A DNA stretch of 6,549 nt from Candidatus Hydrogenedentota bacterium (GTDB taxonomy: Bacteria > Hydrogenedentota > Hydrogenedentia > Hydrogenedentales > SLHB01): the NCBI GenBank assembly GCA_003557825.1, contig PWNM01000446.1, forward strand, positions 1 through 6,549. The letters are read 5' to 3'. Under the pieces are notes generated by a model that was given only the letters and a program-made list of their open reading frames with translations, ran no database searches and was not told where the DNA came from. The translations under genes and the position numbers were made by a program. Below are positions 1 to 6,549 of this stretch, one piece after another (within the stretch, counting starts at the first letter, position 1; each line of letters starts with the position of its first letter).

Positions 1-34
1 GATACCTTCGTCTTTCTTCACCGTTTACTTGCAT
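1..34 (-). CDS. Start of a divergent gene, cut off by the left window edge
   Basis: On the minus strand an ATG at 34-32 opens a frame reading MQVNGEERRRY that stays open to the window edge. The start is supported by a purine-rich GGGAGG at 48-43, exactly 8 nt before the ATG, which is ideal Shine-Dalgarno spacing. The position is also right: this is the left end of a short region upstream of a strongly led plus-strand gene. Only 11 codons are visible, so no product can be named. A second ATG at 42-40 sits too close to the Shine-Dalgarno and stops after five codons, so it was not chosen. The call rests on start context alone. Confidence 0.5.
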   Translation of the reverse strand, partial: MQVNGEERRRY

Positions 35-42
35 TGGAACAT

Positions 43-48
43 CCTCCC
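43..48 (-). promoter_or_regulatory. Ribosome binding site of the divergent gene
   Basis: The minus strand reads GGGAGG here, complementary to the 3' end of 16S rRNA, with 8 nt to the ATG at 34. It is what identifies the otherwise very short partial gene at the left edge. Confidence 0.5.
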
Positions 49-65
49 GTATCCCGTGCAGCCCC

Positions 66-94
66 ATGGTAACTGACTCCGCAGGCAAATGCAA
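66..94 (-). promoter_or_regulatory. Weak candidate sigma70-like promoter for the divergent gene
   Basis: On the minus strand TTGCAT (94-89) and TACCAT (71-66) lie 17 bp apart, a standard -35/-10 spacing. Together they match about 7 of 12 consensus bases. Transcription would begin near position 59, leaving a short leader that contains the ribosome binding site at 48-43. The match is weak and the spacing is the best argument. A chance match in 150 bp of upstream DNA is quite possible. Confidence 0.2.
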
Positions 95-157
95 CGCTTG
101 TGTTCCTGAGCAAGTTTTTTCCACCCTGGGTAACCTATTTGATATCCTGCTGCGGTT

Positions 158-170
158 GGTTGAAACAACC
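158..170 (+). repeat. Small inverted repeat beside the ribosome binding site
   Basis: GGTTG (158-162) and CAACC (166-170) are perfect inverted arms around an AAA loop, ending one base before the AGGAGG at 172. A shifted pairing with the preceding GGTTG at 154-158 is also possible. In RNA this would be a small hairpin on the 5' side of the ribosome binding site; in DNA it could be a half-size operator. The stem is only 5 bp, so chance is a real alternative. Confidence 0.3.
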
Positions 171-171
171 T

Positions 172-178
172 AGGAGGT
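172..178 (+). promoter_or_regulatory. Strong ribosome binding site of the URO-D-like gene
   Basis: AGGAGGT is a near-perfect Shine-Dalgarno. Its AGGAGG core lies 9 nt before the ATG at 187 and 12 nt before the second in-frame ATG at 190. The spacing favours the first ATG and implies efficient translation. Confidence 0.75.
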
Positions 179-186
179 AAGGGGAT

Positions 187-1203
187 ATGATGACATCGCG
201 GGAAATCGTACAACGAACCTTGGAGTTTTCCGGACCGGAACGGGTTGCCCGAAGTTTTTCCGGAGCCGATTTCGTTGGGGCAGGTCCTCAGGTGGAAACG
301 CCGGCGACGGACTGGAGCGAAGTGGGCGGCGGTCGCTGGGAACGGACCGACGAATGGGGCAATCGTTGGGGCCGGGTCGATCCTACCTCCAAAGGCGAGG
401 TAATCCAGGGGGCTTTGCCCGATCTCGCCAAACTCGACCATTTTGCCTTCCCCGATTTTTCGAAGCCCGAATCCTATGATCCCGTGCGGAACGTCCGTGC
501 CGAGCATCCTGACATGTATCTTCTCGGCGGATTGCACGGCTTTGCTTTCAATATCGCCCGAAAGTTGCGAAAACTCGAGCAGTATTTCGTCGACTTATTG
601 ATTGAACCCGAACGCATCCACGAATTGCACGACCGCATCGATGCCTTGAACGAGGACATGCTGCGGAACTATGCTGCAGCAGGCGTCGATGGCGTCATGG
701 TCGTCGAAGATTGGGGCACGCAAGCGGAACTGCTCATCGACCCCGCTCTTTGGCGTGCCGAATTCGGCCCGCGCATTGCCCGGTTTTGCAGTCTGGCCCA
801 CGAGCTCGGCGTAACGGTTTGGCTACATTCCTGCGGCCAGATCGAATCCGTTATGCCCGATATGATCGACGCCGGTATTGATCTCTTCCAGTTCGACCAA
901 CCCGAACTGCACGGTATTGACCGGTTGGCTTCTCATCAGGACCGAGCCAAAGTGACGTTTTGGTGCCCCGTCGACATCCAAAAAACACTCCAAACCAAGG
1001 ACGAGACCCGCATCCGCGCGCAAGCCCGTGAATTGTTGGACAAACTGTGGCAAGGCCGCGGCGGGTTCATGGCGGGTTTTTACGGCGACAACGCGTCGAT
1101 TGGCCTCGATCCCAAATGGCAAGACTATGCCTGCGATGAATTCATCCGACACGGCGTCCGGGAGCGGTATGTCACACAGGCGCAGATAGATGAAATGGGC
1201 TGA
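187..1203 (+). CDS. Uroporphyrinogen decarboxylase (URO-D) superfamily protein, not HemE
   Basis: This is a 338-residue protein of the URO-D fold, an (alpha/beta)8 barrel shared by HemE and the MtaA/MtbA/CmuA methyltransferases. Visible signatures are DEWGNRWGRVD near residues 55-65, the strand VDGVMVVEDWGTQ near 167-179, the HSCG motif at 214-217 (826-837), and the following AGIDLFQFDQPELHGIDRL and FWCPVDIQKTLQT blocks. The HemE N-terminal arginine motif (PVWxMRQAGR) is missing, so haem synthesis is unlikely. The H-x-C pair in HSCG corresponds to two of the three zinc ligands of MtaA-type enzymes. The third cysteine is not seen in the usual glycine-rich segment near the C-terminus, which here reads GFYGDNASIG. 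Members of this branch are usually cytosolic and of unknown substrate; corrinoid or methyl transfer is one possibility. The start is set by the AGGAGG at 172. An unrecognised gene follows after 11 bp, so the two probably share a transcript. Family assignment is firm; the reaction is unknown. Confidence 0.88.
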   Translation: MMTSREIVQRTLEFSGPERVARSFSGADFVGAGPQVETPATDWSEVGGGRWERTDEWGNRWGRVDPTSKGEVIQGALPDLAKLDHFAFPDFSKPESYDPVRNVRAEHPDMYLLGGLHGFAFNIARKLRKLEQYFVDLLIEPERIHELHDRIDALNEDMLRNYAAAGVDGVMVVEDWGTQAELLIDPALWRAEFGPRIARFCSLAHELGVTVWLHSCGQIESVMPDMIDAGIDLFQFDQPELHGIDRLASHQDRAKVTFWCPVDIQKTLQTKDETRIRAQARELLDKLWQGRGGFMAGFYGDNASIGLDPKWQDYACDEFIRHGVRERYVTQAQIDEMG

Positions 1204-1214
1204 ACTGGATAGCC

Positions 1215-2000
1215 ATGGACTTACTTGAGGCTTGGGCAGAGTGGTCTCCGGAATCTCCGCCTTATCTTCTGGATGCGGATCGAGACCTGCTGATAGGTCC
1301 CCAATCAGGCAATGAAGTGGTTGTCTATCCCGGTTGGGAACAGTTCATTCAGGATCCAAACTTTGGCGCTCCGGGAGATAGACGCCTGCACCTTGGTCTG
1401 CTCCCTCAGCCCTTTCTGGGGGATATGCGAAATGCATCCATTTATCTGCTTCTCTTGAATCCAGGTCTAGCCCCAATGGATTATTTTGGTGAGCACATGG
1501 TCCCAGGGTATTATCAGGCAATCCTTAACAATATTAGACAGCTCACTGGTTCAGAAAAGCCTACTTTCTTGTTTCTTGAGCCCAGTTTTGCTTGGCACTC
1601 TGGCTTCACATGGTGGAATCGAAAGCTAAGAAAGCTTATCCATGCCATGGCCGTTGCACGGAATGTTCATTTCGCAGAAGCTCGCAAACGTCTGAGTAAC
1701 GAACTGGCTGCTATCGAGTTCTTTCCCTACCATAGTGCCGAGTTTTCTGTATCACATAGAGTATTGGAACGCCTTCCTTCAGTGATGCTTGCCCGCACAT
1801 TTGTTCATAAATATGCTCTGCCACGGGTACAACAAAAGAAAGCACTTCTGATTGTCCTGCGAAAGGGTTCAGCATGGGATCTGCCGTCGGATCCAGGTAT
1901 CGTTATCTATAAAGGAGCCGAATCACGTGGCGCCCATCTGACCCCCAATAGTCGTGGTGGAATGGCCATACTGAGGCATCTGGATATGACTTTAGGGTAG
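1215..2000 (+). CDS. Conserved-looking protein of unknown function with LNPG and FFPYHS motifs
   Basis: This is a 261-residue soluble protein with no signal peptide or clear membrane segment. I do not recognise a named family. Notable segments are VVVYPGWEQF (36-45), a hydrophobic strand ending in LNPGLAP (IYLLLLNPGLAP, 76-87), FLFLEPSFAWHSGFTWW (118-134), ELAAIEFFPYHS (163-174), the strand KALLIVLRKGSAWDLP (209-224) and GAHLTPNSRGG (239-249). The order of a strand leading into N-P-G, a Y-H-S segment and a late H-x-T-P is loosely like uracil-DNA glycosylase motifs, but this is inference only. The ATG at 1215 lies 11 bp after the URO-D stop, with only a weak GGAT upstream, so translation may depend on the upstream gene. 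The gene is visibly richer in A+T (sampled lines about 42-52% G+C) than its neighbours, with AGA/TTA-type codons, which suggests recent acquisition. Its 3' end overlaps the convergent transferase gene by 9 bp. The coding call is strong; the function is open. Confidence 0.75.
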   Translation: MDLLEAWAEWSPESPPYLLDADRDLLIGPQSGNEVVVYPGWEQFIQDPNFGAPGDRRLHLGLLPQPFLGDMRNASIYLLLLNPGLAPMDYFGEHMVPGYYQAILNNIRQLTGSEKPTFLFLEPSFAWHSGFTWWNRKLRKLIHAMAVARNVHFAEARKRLSNELAAIEFFPYHSAEFSVSHRVLERLPSVMLARTFVHKYALPRVQQKKALLIVLRKGSAWDLPSDPGIVIYKGAESRGAHLTPNSRGGMAILRHLDMTLG

Positions 2001-2726
2001 AGGGATCTGCGATGATGTCTGTATTGTTCTTATGGTGCACGATTCCTCCATGCTGGCAACCGCTACAGCGCAGGAGGGAAAGGGAGCCTTTACATCGCTA
2101 ACATGGATCGTAGTGTCTGTACCTTCACATAGAGTTATCGTAACGGAGCCTGGTTCAGCAAAATCCAAGGTTGCCAGAGGATACGTCACACCTCGCCCGA
2201 TCGCTTTCAGACAGGCTTCCTTCCTACACCAAATGGAGAAGAAAACGCGGGGCCGTTCTGCTTCAGGAGCGGACTTCATTGCAATTTGTTCGGCCTGTGA
2301 AAAATACCGGCGGGCCAGGGCATCGAGACCTTTGCGGGGGCGGATCCGTTCGAGATCCACGCCGACATCGATGTTTCGGGCCAAGGCAATGAGTAGAGTG
2401 CCGCCGCTATGGCTGACGTTGAACCGCAGCGTTTTCGCTTCGACCGGACCCGCAACCGAAGGCTTGCCTTCGTCGCCATAGGCAAAAGAGATTGCTTCGG
2501 GCGCGCAGTTCGCATAGTGTCCTAGAAGCCTCCGGAGTAACCCACGGCTGACGCCAAAGGTCTTTCGGGTGGGGATGTCTCTCATGGCATGAAGTCGCGT
2601 CTGTTCCCATTCGTCCAATGGCGCCGTCACCCATTCCCAACTCGCCATCCATCGCTCGACATCCGTCGCCCAGATCAGGATCGTTTTTTCTTCCAGGGTC
2701 GGGCAGGTTGGCAGTGGGCTGCTCAT
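1992..2726 (-). CDS. 4'-phosphopantetheinyl transferase, Sfp/AcpT type
   Basis: The enzyme transfers the phosphopantetheine arm of coenzyme A to a serine of acyl or peptidyl carrier proteins, activating fatty acid, polyketide or nonribosomal peptide machinery in the cytosol. All family hallmarks are present, numbered from the ATG at 2726: FNVSHSGG (102-109), GVDLERIR with magnesium ligands D124 and E126 (2349-2363), and FFSIWCRKEACLKAIGRG with W166, K169 and E170 (2217-2231). At 244 residues it has the two-lobed length of Sfp-type enzymes rather than the ~120 of AcpS. The chosen ATG overlaps the helicase stop as ATGA, pointing to translational coupling, and a weak GGAA precedes it. A GTG at 2738 would add four residues (MEDA) and cannot be excluded. 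The last ~50 codons drift towards higher A+T and the extreme C-terminus (SCTIRTIQTSSQIPLP) looks unconserved. No carrier-protein or synthase gene is visible in the window, so the substrate is unknown. Confidence 0.9.
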   Translation of the reverse strand: MSSPLPTCPTLEEKTILIWATDVERWMASWEWVTAPLDEWEQTRLHAMRDIPTRKTFGVSRGLLRRLLGHYANCAPEAISFAYGDEGKPSVAGPVEAKTLRFNVSHSGGTLLIALARNIDVGVDLERIRPRKGLDALARRYFSQAEQIAMKSAPEAERPRVFFSIWCRKEACLKAIGRGVTYPLATLDFAEPGSVTITLCEGTDTTIHVSDVKAPFPSCAVAVASMEESCTIRTIQTSSQIPLP

Positions 2727-5700
2727 GGCGTCTTCCACAACGTGACGCGCTTCGAGTCCACGCTTACATCGAAGAATTCACGCAGCCACGTGACGTAAGG
2801 ACTGCGGATGGCTTTCTCACCGTTGATGGTCTCGATGCTGATGTTGTTCACCGGCTGGACCGCCCGGCTTAGGAGATTGTGTAAAAAGGCCAGGCAGGGT
2901 TCGAGACGGGGGTCATCGCCTTCGACGCGGATGTCGAGATCTTTGCCGCTCCGCTGGGAGACGACAATCAGCTCTTGACCCCAATACCCAAGGTGCGTTG
3001 TAGGCCGTCGGCTGGGAAGCTGCTGCTTTAACGTGGGCAGATCAACACCGCATAGCGATGCCGGGTCGGCGGCGTTCAGCCAGAATGGCCTATCTTCCGG
3101 CAGCGGCCGCTGTAGCATCTGCAAGGCCTCGGGCGTAGCAAACTGGATACCCGGAATGCCGTGAAAAAAAGACCCGGCCAGAATCTCCCCAGCCAGTTCC
3201 AGTCGCCGCAACGTGGGGAACAGGGCGCTCCAGCGCATACAGGGCAGTTCCCGTGTCAGCAATTCCCGGAACAGGATGCCGTACCGGTCGAGTAACACCC
3301 GTACCCGCTCGCGGTTGAGTTCCTCCTGGTCGATGAGGTCGCCGTCGATCTCGGGCGGGGCCAATTGCCGCCAGGCTCCGGGGTAGGTCCGGGCGCTTTT
3401 CCATGCGGCGAATCGGGCCCGTCGCGTCGGACTCTGTCGGTGTTCAACGGGCTCGCGAAACCGGGTTTCAAGGCCCTTGCGCAGGGCGGCAAAGGTATCG
3501 TTGGTGATGCGTCCTTGCCACACGAAATCCCACAACGATTCAATCAACTCGCCCGTATTCAGTTTGGTATGGTCGAGCAAAGCGTCGAAATAATACTGCC
3601 CCTTCGGGTCGGCGAAAAGCCGGGACGCAATATCCTGCCAGAGCGCATCCTGTTCGGTCTCCCCTTCGGCGGGTTCGACAAATAGTTCCCGATTTTGACG
3701 AAAACACAGGACGATGCGTCGGCCTTCGGTTCCGAACCACATGAGGTCGCTCTCTTGGGTCAACGTATCGAGTAGGGCGGGATGATAGCCTGCGATCCGA
3801 GCGGGCAGGATCTCCGTCTCGAACAGATCGGCGGGTATGGGATAGCCGAAGAGCGGCTCGAGGGCCCGTTGAAGGCCGTTTTGCCCCGAATCCTCGGCCA
3901 ACAACCGTTGGTACTGGGCCAAAAAAAGAGGCAATGCCTCGATAGGCAGGGCGTCAAACCGAGGCCGCGCCGCTGCCCGGGTCATGCGAAGCAGGATCTC
4001 GACGTTTTCACTATCGCATACTTCGAGCTGATCGCCCGGTTCGGTCAGGTGGTCGAGGACCGCTGCCCGCGCTTCGACCAGTGTCTCGATGGCCTCCTCA
4101 ATTCGGTTTGCCTCGAGGGGTAACCCGGCGAACAAGGCCTCCCGTTCGACGGGGCCGTAAAACCGCAGCCATTCGCTCAGCCATTCGGGGAACGGGTCGT
4201 CGTCCTCATCAAGGTTGGCGGCATCGGGCAAAATTATGTCCACCCCACGAATAACGGCTCGGTAGGCCATCGATTTTGCTGTACGTTCAAAGACCCGCAA
4301 TAACCGTGGCATTGCCTCCATCGCGCCGATCATCCAGGGCGAGTCATCGGTGAACCGTATCAGCGCCAATTTTGTCGCAATAGGCCGGAGCATACGCGAT
4401 GAAGGGATGCCGTGGTCCCGTTCGATGGCGTCAAGCAAGACCTGCCATTCGGCCTCCGGCAATAGGAGCCGTTCCTTTACCCAGTCAAGTAACTCTTCGG
4501 ACGTACCGGGCGCGTATCCTGGAAAGATCCTTTGGGCCTTCTCGACGAAGCGTTGTACCAACTCCCGGTTGATATGGGGTCGCAGCTCGGCTGAGAAGAC
4601 GGCTTCCTTCAAGAGCTCATCGCTCAGGTTCGAGGTCCGGCCGCCGTCGGGGGTATCGTCCTGATACATGAATAGATTGACCACGCGCCACAGCGACCCC
4701 TCGGCGAAAGGCGACGGCTGCGCCGTGGTGGTTTCGGTCACCTCTATGGTCCCTGTTCGGACCTCATCGAGCAGCCTCCGCAGTGTGGATAAGTCGAAAT
4801 CATCGCGCAGACACTCGCGCCAGGTCTCGATAAGAATCGGAAAGTCTTCATAACGTCCGATGGTTTCGAGGAGTTTTTTCGAACGTTGCCGGTTGAACCA
4901 CAGGGGCATGCGGTTGCCGAAGGTATTGCGCGGCAATAGTAGCGCCCGTGCAGCGTTCTCCCGAAAACGGGCGCCAAAGAATCCCGTTTGTTCGAGGCGT
5001 CGGCGCAGCACTTCCTCGATGGTTCCACTGTGAATGACTGACCAGGGGTCGGGCAGATCGACGTCCGACGGTACAATGGCTACCACGCAATCGTTACCCG
5101 CAAACACGTCGATACGGAGACCCGTCGCCTCCTCCATGGCCTGGGCGAGCACAAAGGCCAAGGGGCGCGTTACCTTGCCGCCCCAAAGGGTATGTAGAAT
5201 GATGAGCGAGGTCCCTTCACCGCCCTGACTCGGCGAGCTATACTCGACCAGTACATGGTGGCGATGGGGCAAATCAGCCTGAGTTGTTGCCCGTTGTCGT
5301 TTCAGAAATCCCCGCAATGCATCCACAGCCCCGGCATCGAGAGCATAGTTCGATTCCAGGTTGGCGGTCCAGGCAGGGTCTTCGAGGTGTTCGTTGGCCT
5401 CCTCCAAAAAGCCGGCGATGCGATCGGCAAACGAGAAGGGCCGGTCAAGGTCTTCGGCCTTCCAGAAGGGGACATCAGTCCGTTTCGATGGAGCGGGATC
5501 GACGAGCACGTCGTTGTGGGTGACGGCCTGAATGCGCCACGATTGCATCCCAAGGCTGAACACGTCGCCCACGCGCCGTTCCCAGACGAACTCCTCGTCC
5601 AGTTCGCCGATTTTCGCTCGCGTATCGGCCCGACGCAGAATGTAATAGCCCCGGTCGGGGATAGTACCGCCCGAGGAATAGATAAGCCGCAAGGCCCCGT

Positions 5701-6549
5701 CTCGGGCGGCGATGGTATTGTCGATACGATCTACGGAAGCCAGGGGGCGGAGCGCCCGCAATCGGCTGTCTTCATAACGTCCGGCGAGCATCTCGATAAC
5801 GAGGTCGAACTGCCGCCGCGTCAAATGGTGGTAGGGCGCGCTGGTCCGAATGAAGGCGTACAGACGGTCGAGGTCCCACGATTCGATACCGATCATAGAT
5901 ACGAGCACCTGGGCGAGCACATCAAGCGGGGCCTCGGGGGGAAGAACCTCCTCGATGTCTTGTTCCACCAGGCACCGGGCCATGACGGCGGCGTCGATAA
6001 GGTCGCGGCCATGGGTGGGAAATAACGCTCCCTTGCTTACAGCCCCCACCTGATGACCCGCCCGACCGATGCGCTGGAGAGCCGAGGCCACGGTCAGGGG
6101 CGTCTCGACCAGGACCACCTGATCCAAAGCGCCGATGTCGATGCCCAGCTCGAGGGAACTCGTGGCCACAATCGCCCTCAATTCGCCCTCCTTCAACCGT
6201 TGCTCGACTACCGACCGCATCTCCCGCGACAGGGAACCGTGGTGCGAGTAGGCGAGCATTTCGTCCTCGTCTTCGTTGATCAACATGGCCATCCGCTCAC
6301 AGAGCCGCCGGTTGTTTGTGAAGAGCAGGGTGGATCGGTGATTCAGTATCAACTCGCGGAACACGCAGGCCAGCCGCGGCAGAAAGGGCGAGACCCCGTT
6401 GCCCCGGTTCTCGTTTGGGGTGGACTCGCCCGGTTTGGGAAAGCGGACGGAAACGTCGTATCGTTTATGGGCAGGGGGAGCGATGAGCGTCACGGACCGT
6501 GGAGTGTAGCGAGGCGCAGTTGGCTCCCCCTCAATGACATAGCCACCCA
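2723..6549 (-). CDS. lhr: Lhr-type large DEAD/DEAH-box helicase, N-terminus beyond the window
   Basis: This is an ATP-dependent 3'-5' DNA helicase of the Lhr family, a repair enzyme whose long bacterial forms have a C-terminal winged-helix array. The frame is open through the right edge: upstream of the GTG at 6493 it reads GGYVIEGEPTAPRYTPRS, normal Lhr linker sequence. That GTG is therefore internal, and the first RecA domain (Walker A, DEAH) lies outside. Numbered from 6493, RecA2 covers about 1-160: LLFTNNRRLCERM (56-68), YSHHGSLS (82-89), motif V SSLELGIDIG (112-121), motif VI QRIGRAGHQVG (140-150). The Lhr winged-helix and core domain follow: GTIPDRGYYILR near 274, DEEFVWERRVGDVFSLG near 298, PFWKAEDLDRPF near 342, and LHTLWGGKVTRPLA near 432. 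The C-terminal half (~880-1256) has the AlkZ-like Lhr-CTD signatures: GYHPALLDTL, GRITNDTFAALR, LLDRYGILFREL, GIPGIQFATPEAL and a terminal SIETINGEKAIRSPY. Adding a typical RecA1 of roughly 200-250 residues predicts about 1500, like E. coli Lhr. It ends in ATGA overlap with the transferase gene. No frameshift is seen. Confidence 0.93.
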   Translation of the reverse strand, partial: GGYVIEGEPTAPRYTPRSVTLIAPPAHKRYDVSVRFPKPGESTPNENRGNGVSPFLPRLACVFRELILNHRSTLLFTNNRRLCERMAMLINEDEDEMLAYSHHGSLSREMRSVVEQRLKEGELRAIVATSSLELGIDIGALDQVVLVETPLTVASALQRIGRAGHQVGAVSKGALFPTHGRDLIDAAVMARCLVEQDIEEVLPPEAPLDVLAQVLVSMIGIESWDLDRLYAFIRTSAPYHHLTRRQFDLVIEMLAGRYEDSRLRALRPLASVDRIDNTIAARDGALRLIYSSGGTIPDRGYYILRRADTRAKIGELDEEFVWERRVGDVFSLGMQSWRIQAVTHNDVLVDPAPSKRTDVPFWKAEDLDRPFSFADRIAGFLEEANEHLEDPAWTANLESNYALDAGAVDALRGFLKRQRATTQADLPHRHHVLVEYSSPSQGGEGTSLIILHTLWGGKVTRPLAFVLAQAMEEATGLRIDVFAGNDCVVAIVPSDVDLPDPWSVIHSGTIEEVLRRRLEQTGFFGARFRENAARALLLPRNTFGNRMPLWFNRQRSKKLLETIGRYEDFPILIETWRECLRDDFDLSTLRRLLDEVRTGTIEVTETTTAQPSPFAEGSLWRVVNLFMYQDDTPDGGRTSNLSDELLKEAVFSAELRPHINRELVQRFVEKAQRIFPGYAPGTSEELLDWVKERLLLPEAEWQVLLDAIERDHGIPSSRMLRPIATKLALIRFTDDSPWMIGAMEAMPRLLRVFERTAKSMAYRAVIRGVDIILPDAANLDEDDDPFPEWLSEWLRFYGPVEREALFAGLPLEANRIEEAIETLVEARAAVLDHLTEPGDQLEVCDSENVEILLRMTRAAARPRFDALPIEALPLFLAQYQRLLAEDSGQNGLQRALEPLFGYPIPADLFETEILPARIAGYHPALLDTLTQESDLMWFGTEGRRIVLCFRQNRELFVEPAEGETEQDALWQDIASRLFADPKGQYYFDALLDHTKLNTGELIESLWDFVWQGRITNDTFAALRKGLETRFREPVEHRQSPTRRARFAAWKSARTYPGAWRQLAPPEIDGDLIDQEELNRERVRVLLDRYGILFRELLTRELPCMRWSALFPTLRRLELAGEILAGSFFHGIPGIQFATPEALQMLQRPLPEDRPFWLNAADPASLCGVDLPTLKQQLPSRRPTTHLGYWGQELIVVSQRSGKDLDIRVEGDDPRLEPCLAFLHNLLSRAVQPVNNISIETINGEKAIRSPYVTWLREFFDVSVDSKRVTLWKTP

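Larger units (their letters stand above)
35..186. promoter_or_regulatory. Divergent intergenic control region
   Basis: These 152 bp separate two outward-facing starts and must carry the promoters of both the left-edge gene and the URO-D operon. They contain the two ribosome binding sites, the small GGTTG/CAACC inverted repeat at 158-170, and short self-complementary words (GGTAACC at 129-135, CCTAGG at 169-174) that may be operator parts. For the plus direction I see no convincing -35/-10 pair; the best A+T-rich core is around 136-146. No riboswitch fold is recognisable. Confidence 0.4.

Noticed and set aside
40..56. Five-codon leader peptide (MFQCK) on the minus strand
   Set aside because: Its ATG touches the Shine-Dalgarno, leaving no spacer, and the sequence has no run of regulatory codons typical of attenuation leaders.
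97..120. CTTG...CAAG hairpin followed by six T on the plus strand, terminator-like
   Set aside because: The stem is only 4-5 bp with low G+C and a 10-nt loop, and no plus-strand gene ends upstream of it within the window.
25..537. 170-codon minus-strand frame crossing the URO-D start and the divergent region
   Set aside because: It overlaps the conserved N-terminal third of the URO-D gene, has no recognisable product, and runs through the other gene's ribosome binding site.
2032..2481. 149-codon plus-strand open frame opposite the phosphopantetheinyl transferase
   Set aside because: The minus strand here carries all the transferase catalytic motifs; the plus frame shows none and is a mirror shadow.
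2726..2738. Alternative GTG start of the transferase adding four residues
   Set aside because: Possible, but the ATG in the ATGA overlap is a better start codon and fits translational coupling; the extra residues add no conserved sequence.
5255..6025. 256-codon open frame on the plus strand, antisense to the helicase
   Set aside because: It lies wholly inside the clearly conserved Lhr coding region, has no ribosome binding site or recognisable domain, and its length is expected of shadow frames in G+C-rich coding DNA.

Overview
The window is bacterial: compact genes, Shine-Dalgarno starts, and overlapping or near-touching coding regions. By eye, base composition is about 57-60% G+C over most of the window, with a clearly more A+T-rich stretch around 1204-2100. 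The lineage cannot be fixed from this sequence. The first gene belongs to a URO-D-like enzyme group that I associate with environmental Planctomycetota, Hydrogenedentota and Lentisphaerota-type genomes; that is only a weak hint.

Layout, left to right. Positions 1-34 probably hold the first codons of a minus-strand gene that leaves the window, with a good ribosome binding site at 43-48. A 152-bp divergent control region (35-186) separates it from a plus-strand pair: a URO-D-superfamily protein (187-1203) and, 11 bp downstream, an unrecognised 261-residue protein (1215-2000) of different base composition. The other half is a minus-strand unit read from the right edge. It starts with a very long Lhr-type DEAD/DEAH helicase (2723-6549, N-terminal RecA domain cut off by the window edge). 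Its stop codon overlaps, in an ATGA, the start of a Sfp-type 4'-phosphopantetheinyl transferase (1992-2726). The plus and minus units meet tail to tail and overlap by 9 bp, so there is no intergenic space and no obvious terminator between them.

Functionally the window mixes DNA repair (Lhr), carrier-protein activation (phosphopantetheinyl transferase) and a probable methyltransferase- or decarboxylase-type URO-D enzyme. Nothing seen ties these into one known pathway. The main points of interest are the tight Lhr-phosphopantetheinyl transferase coupling, the compositionally foreign 261-residue protein with conserved-looking LNPG and FFPYHS motifs, and the divergent control region with a small hairpin beside a strong ribosome binding site. 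I found no RNA genes, insertion sequences, CRISPR arrays or convincing long repeats.
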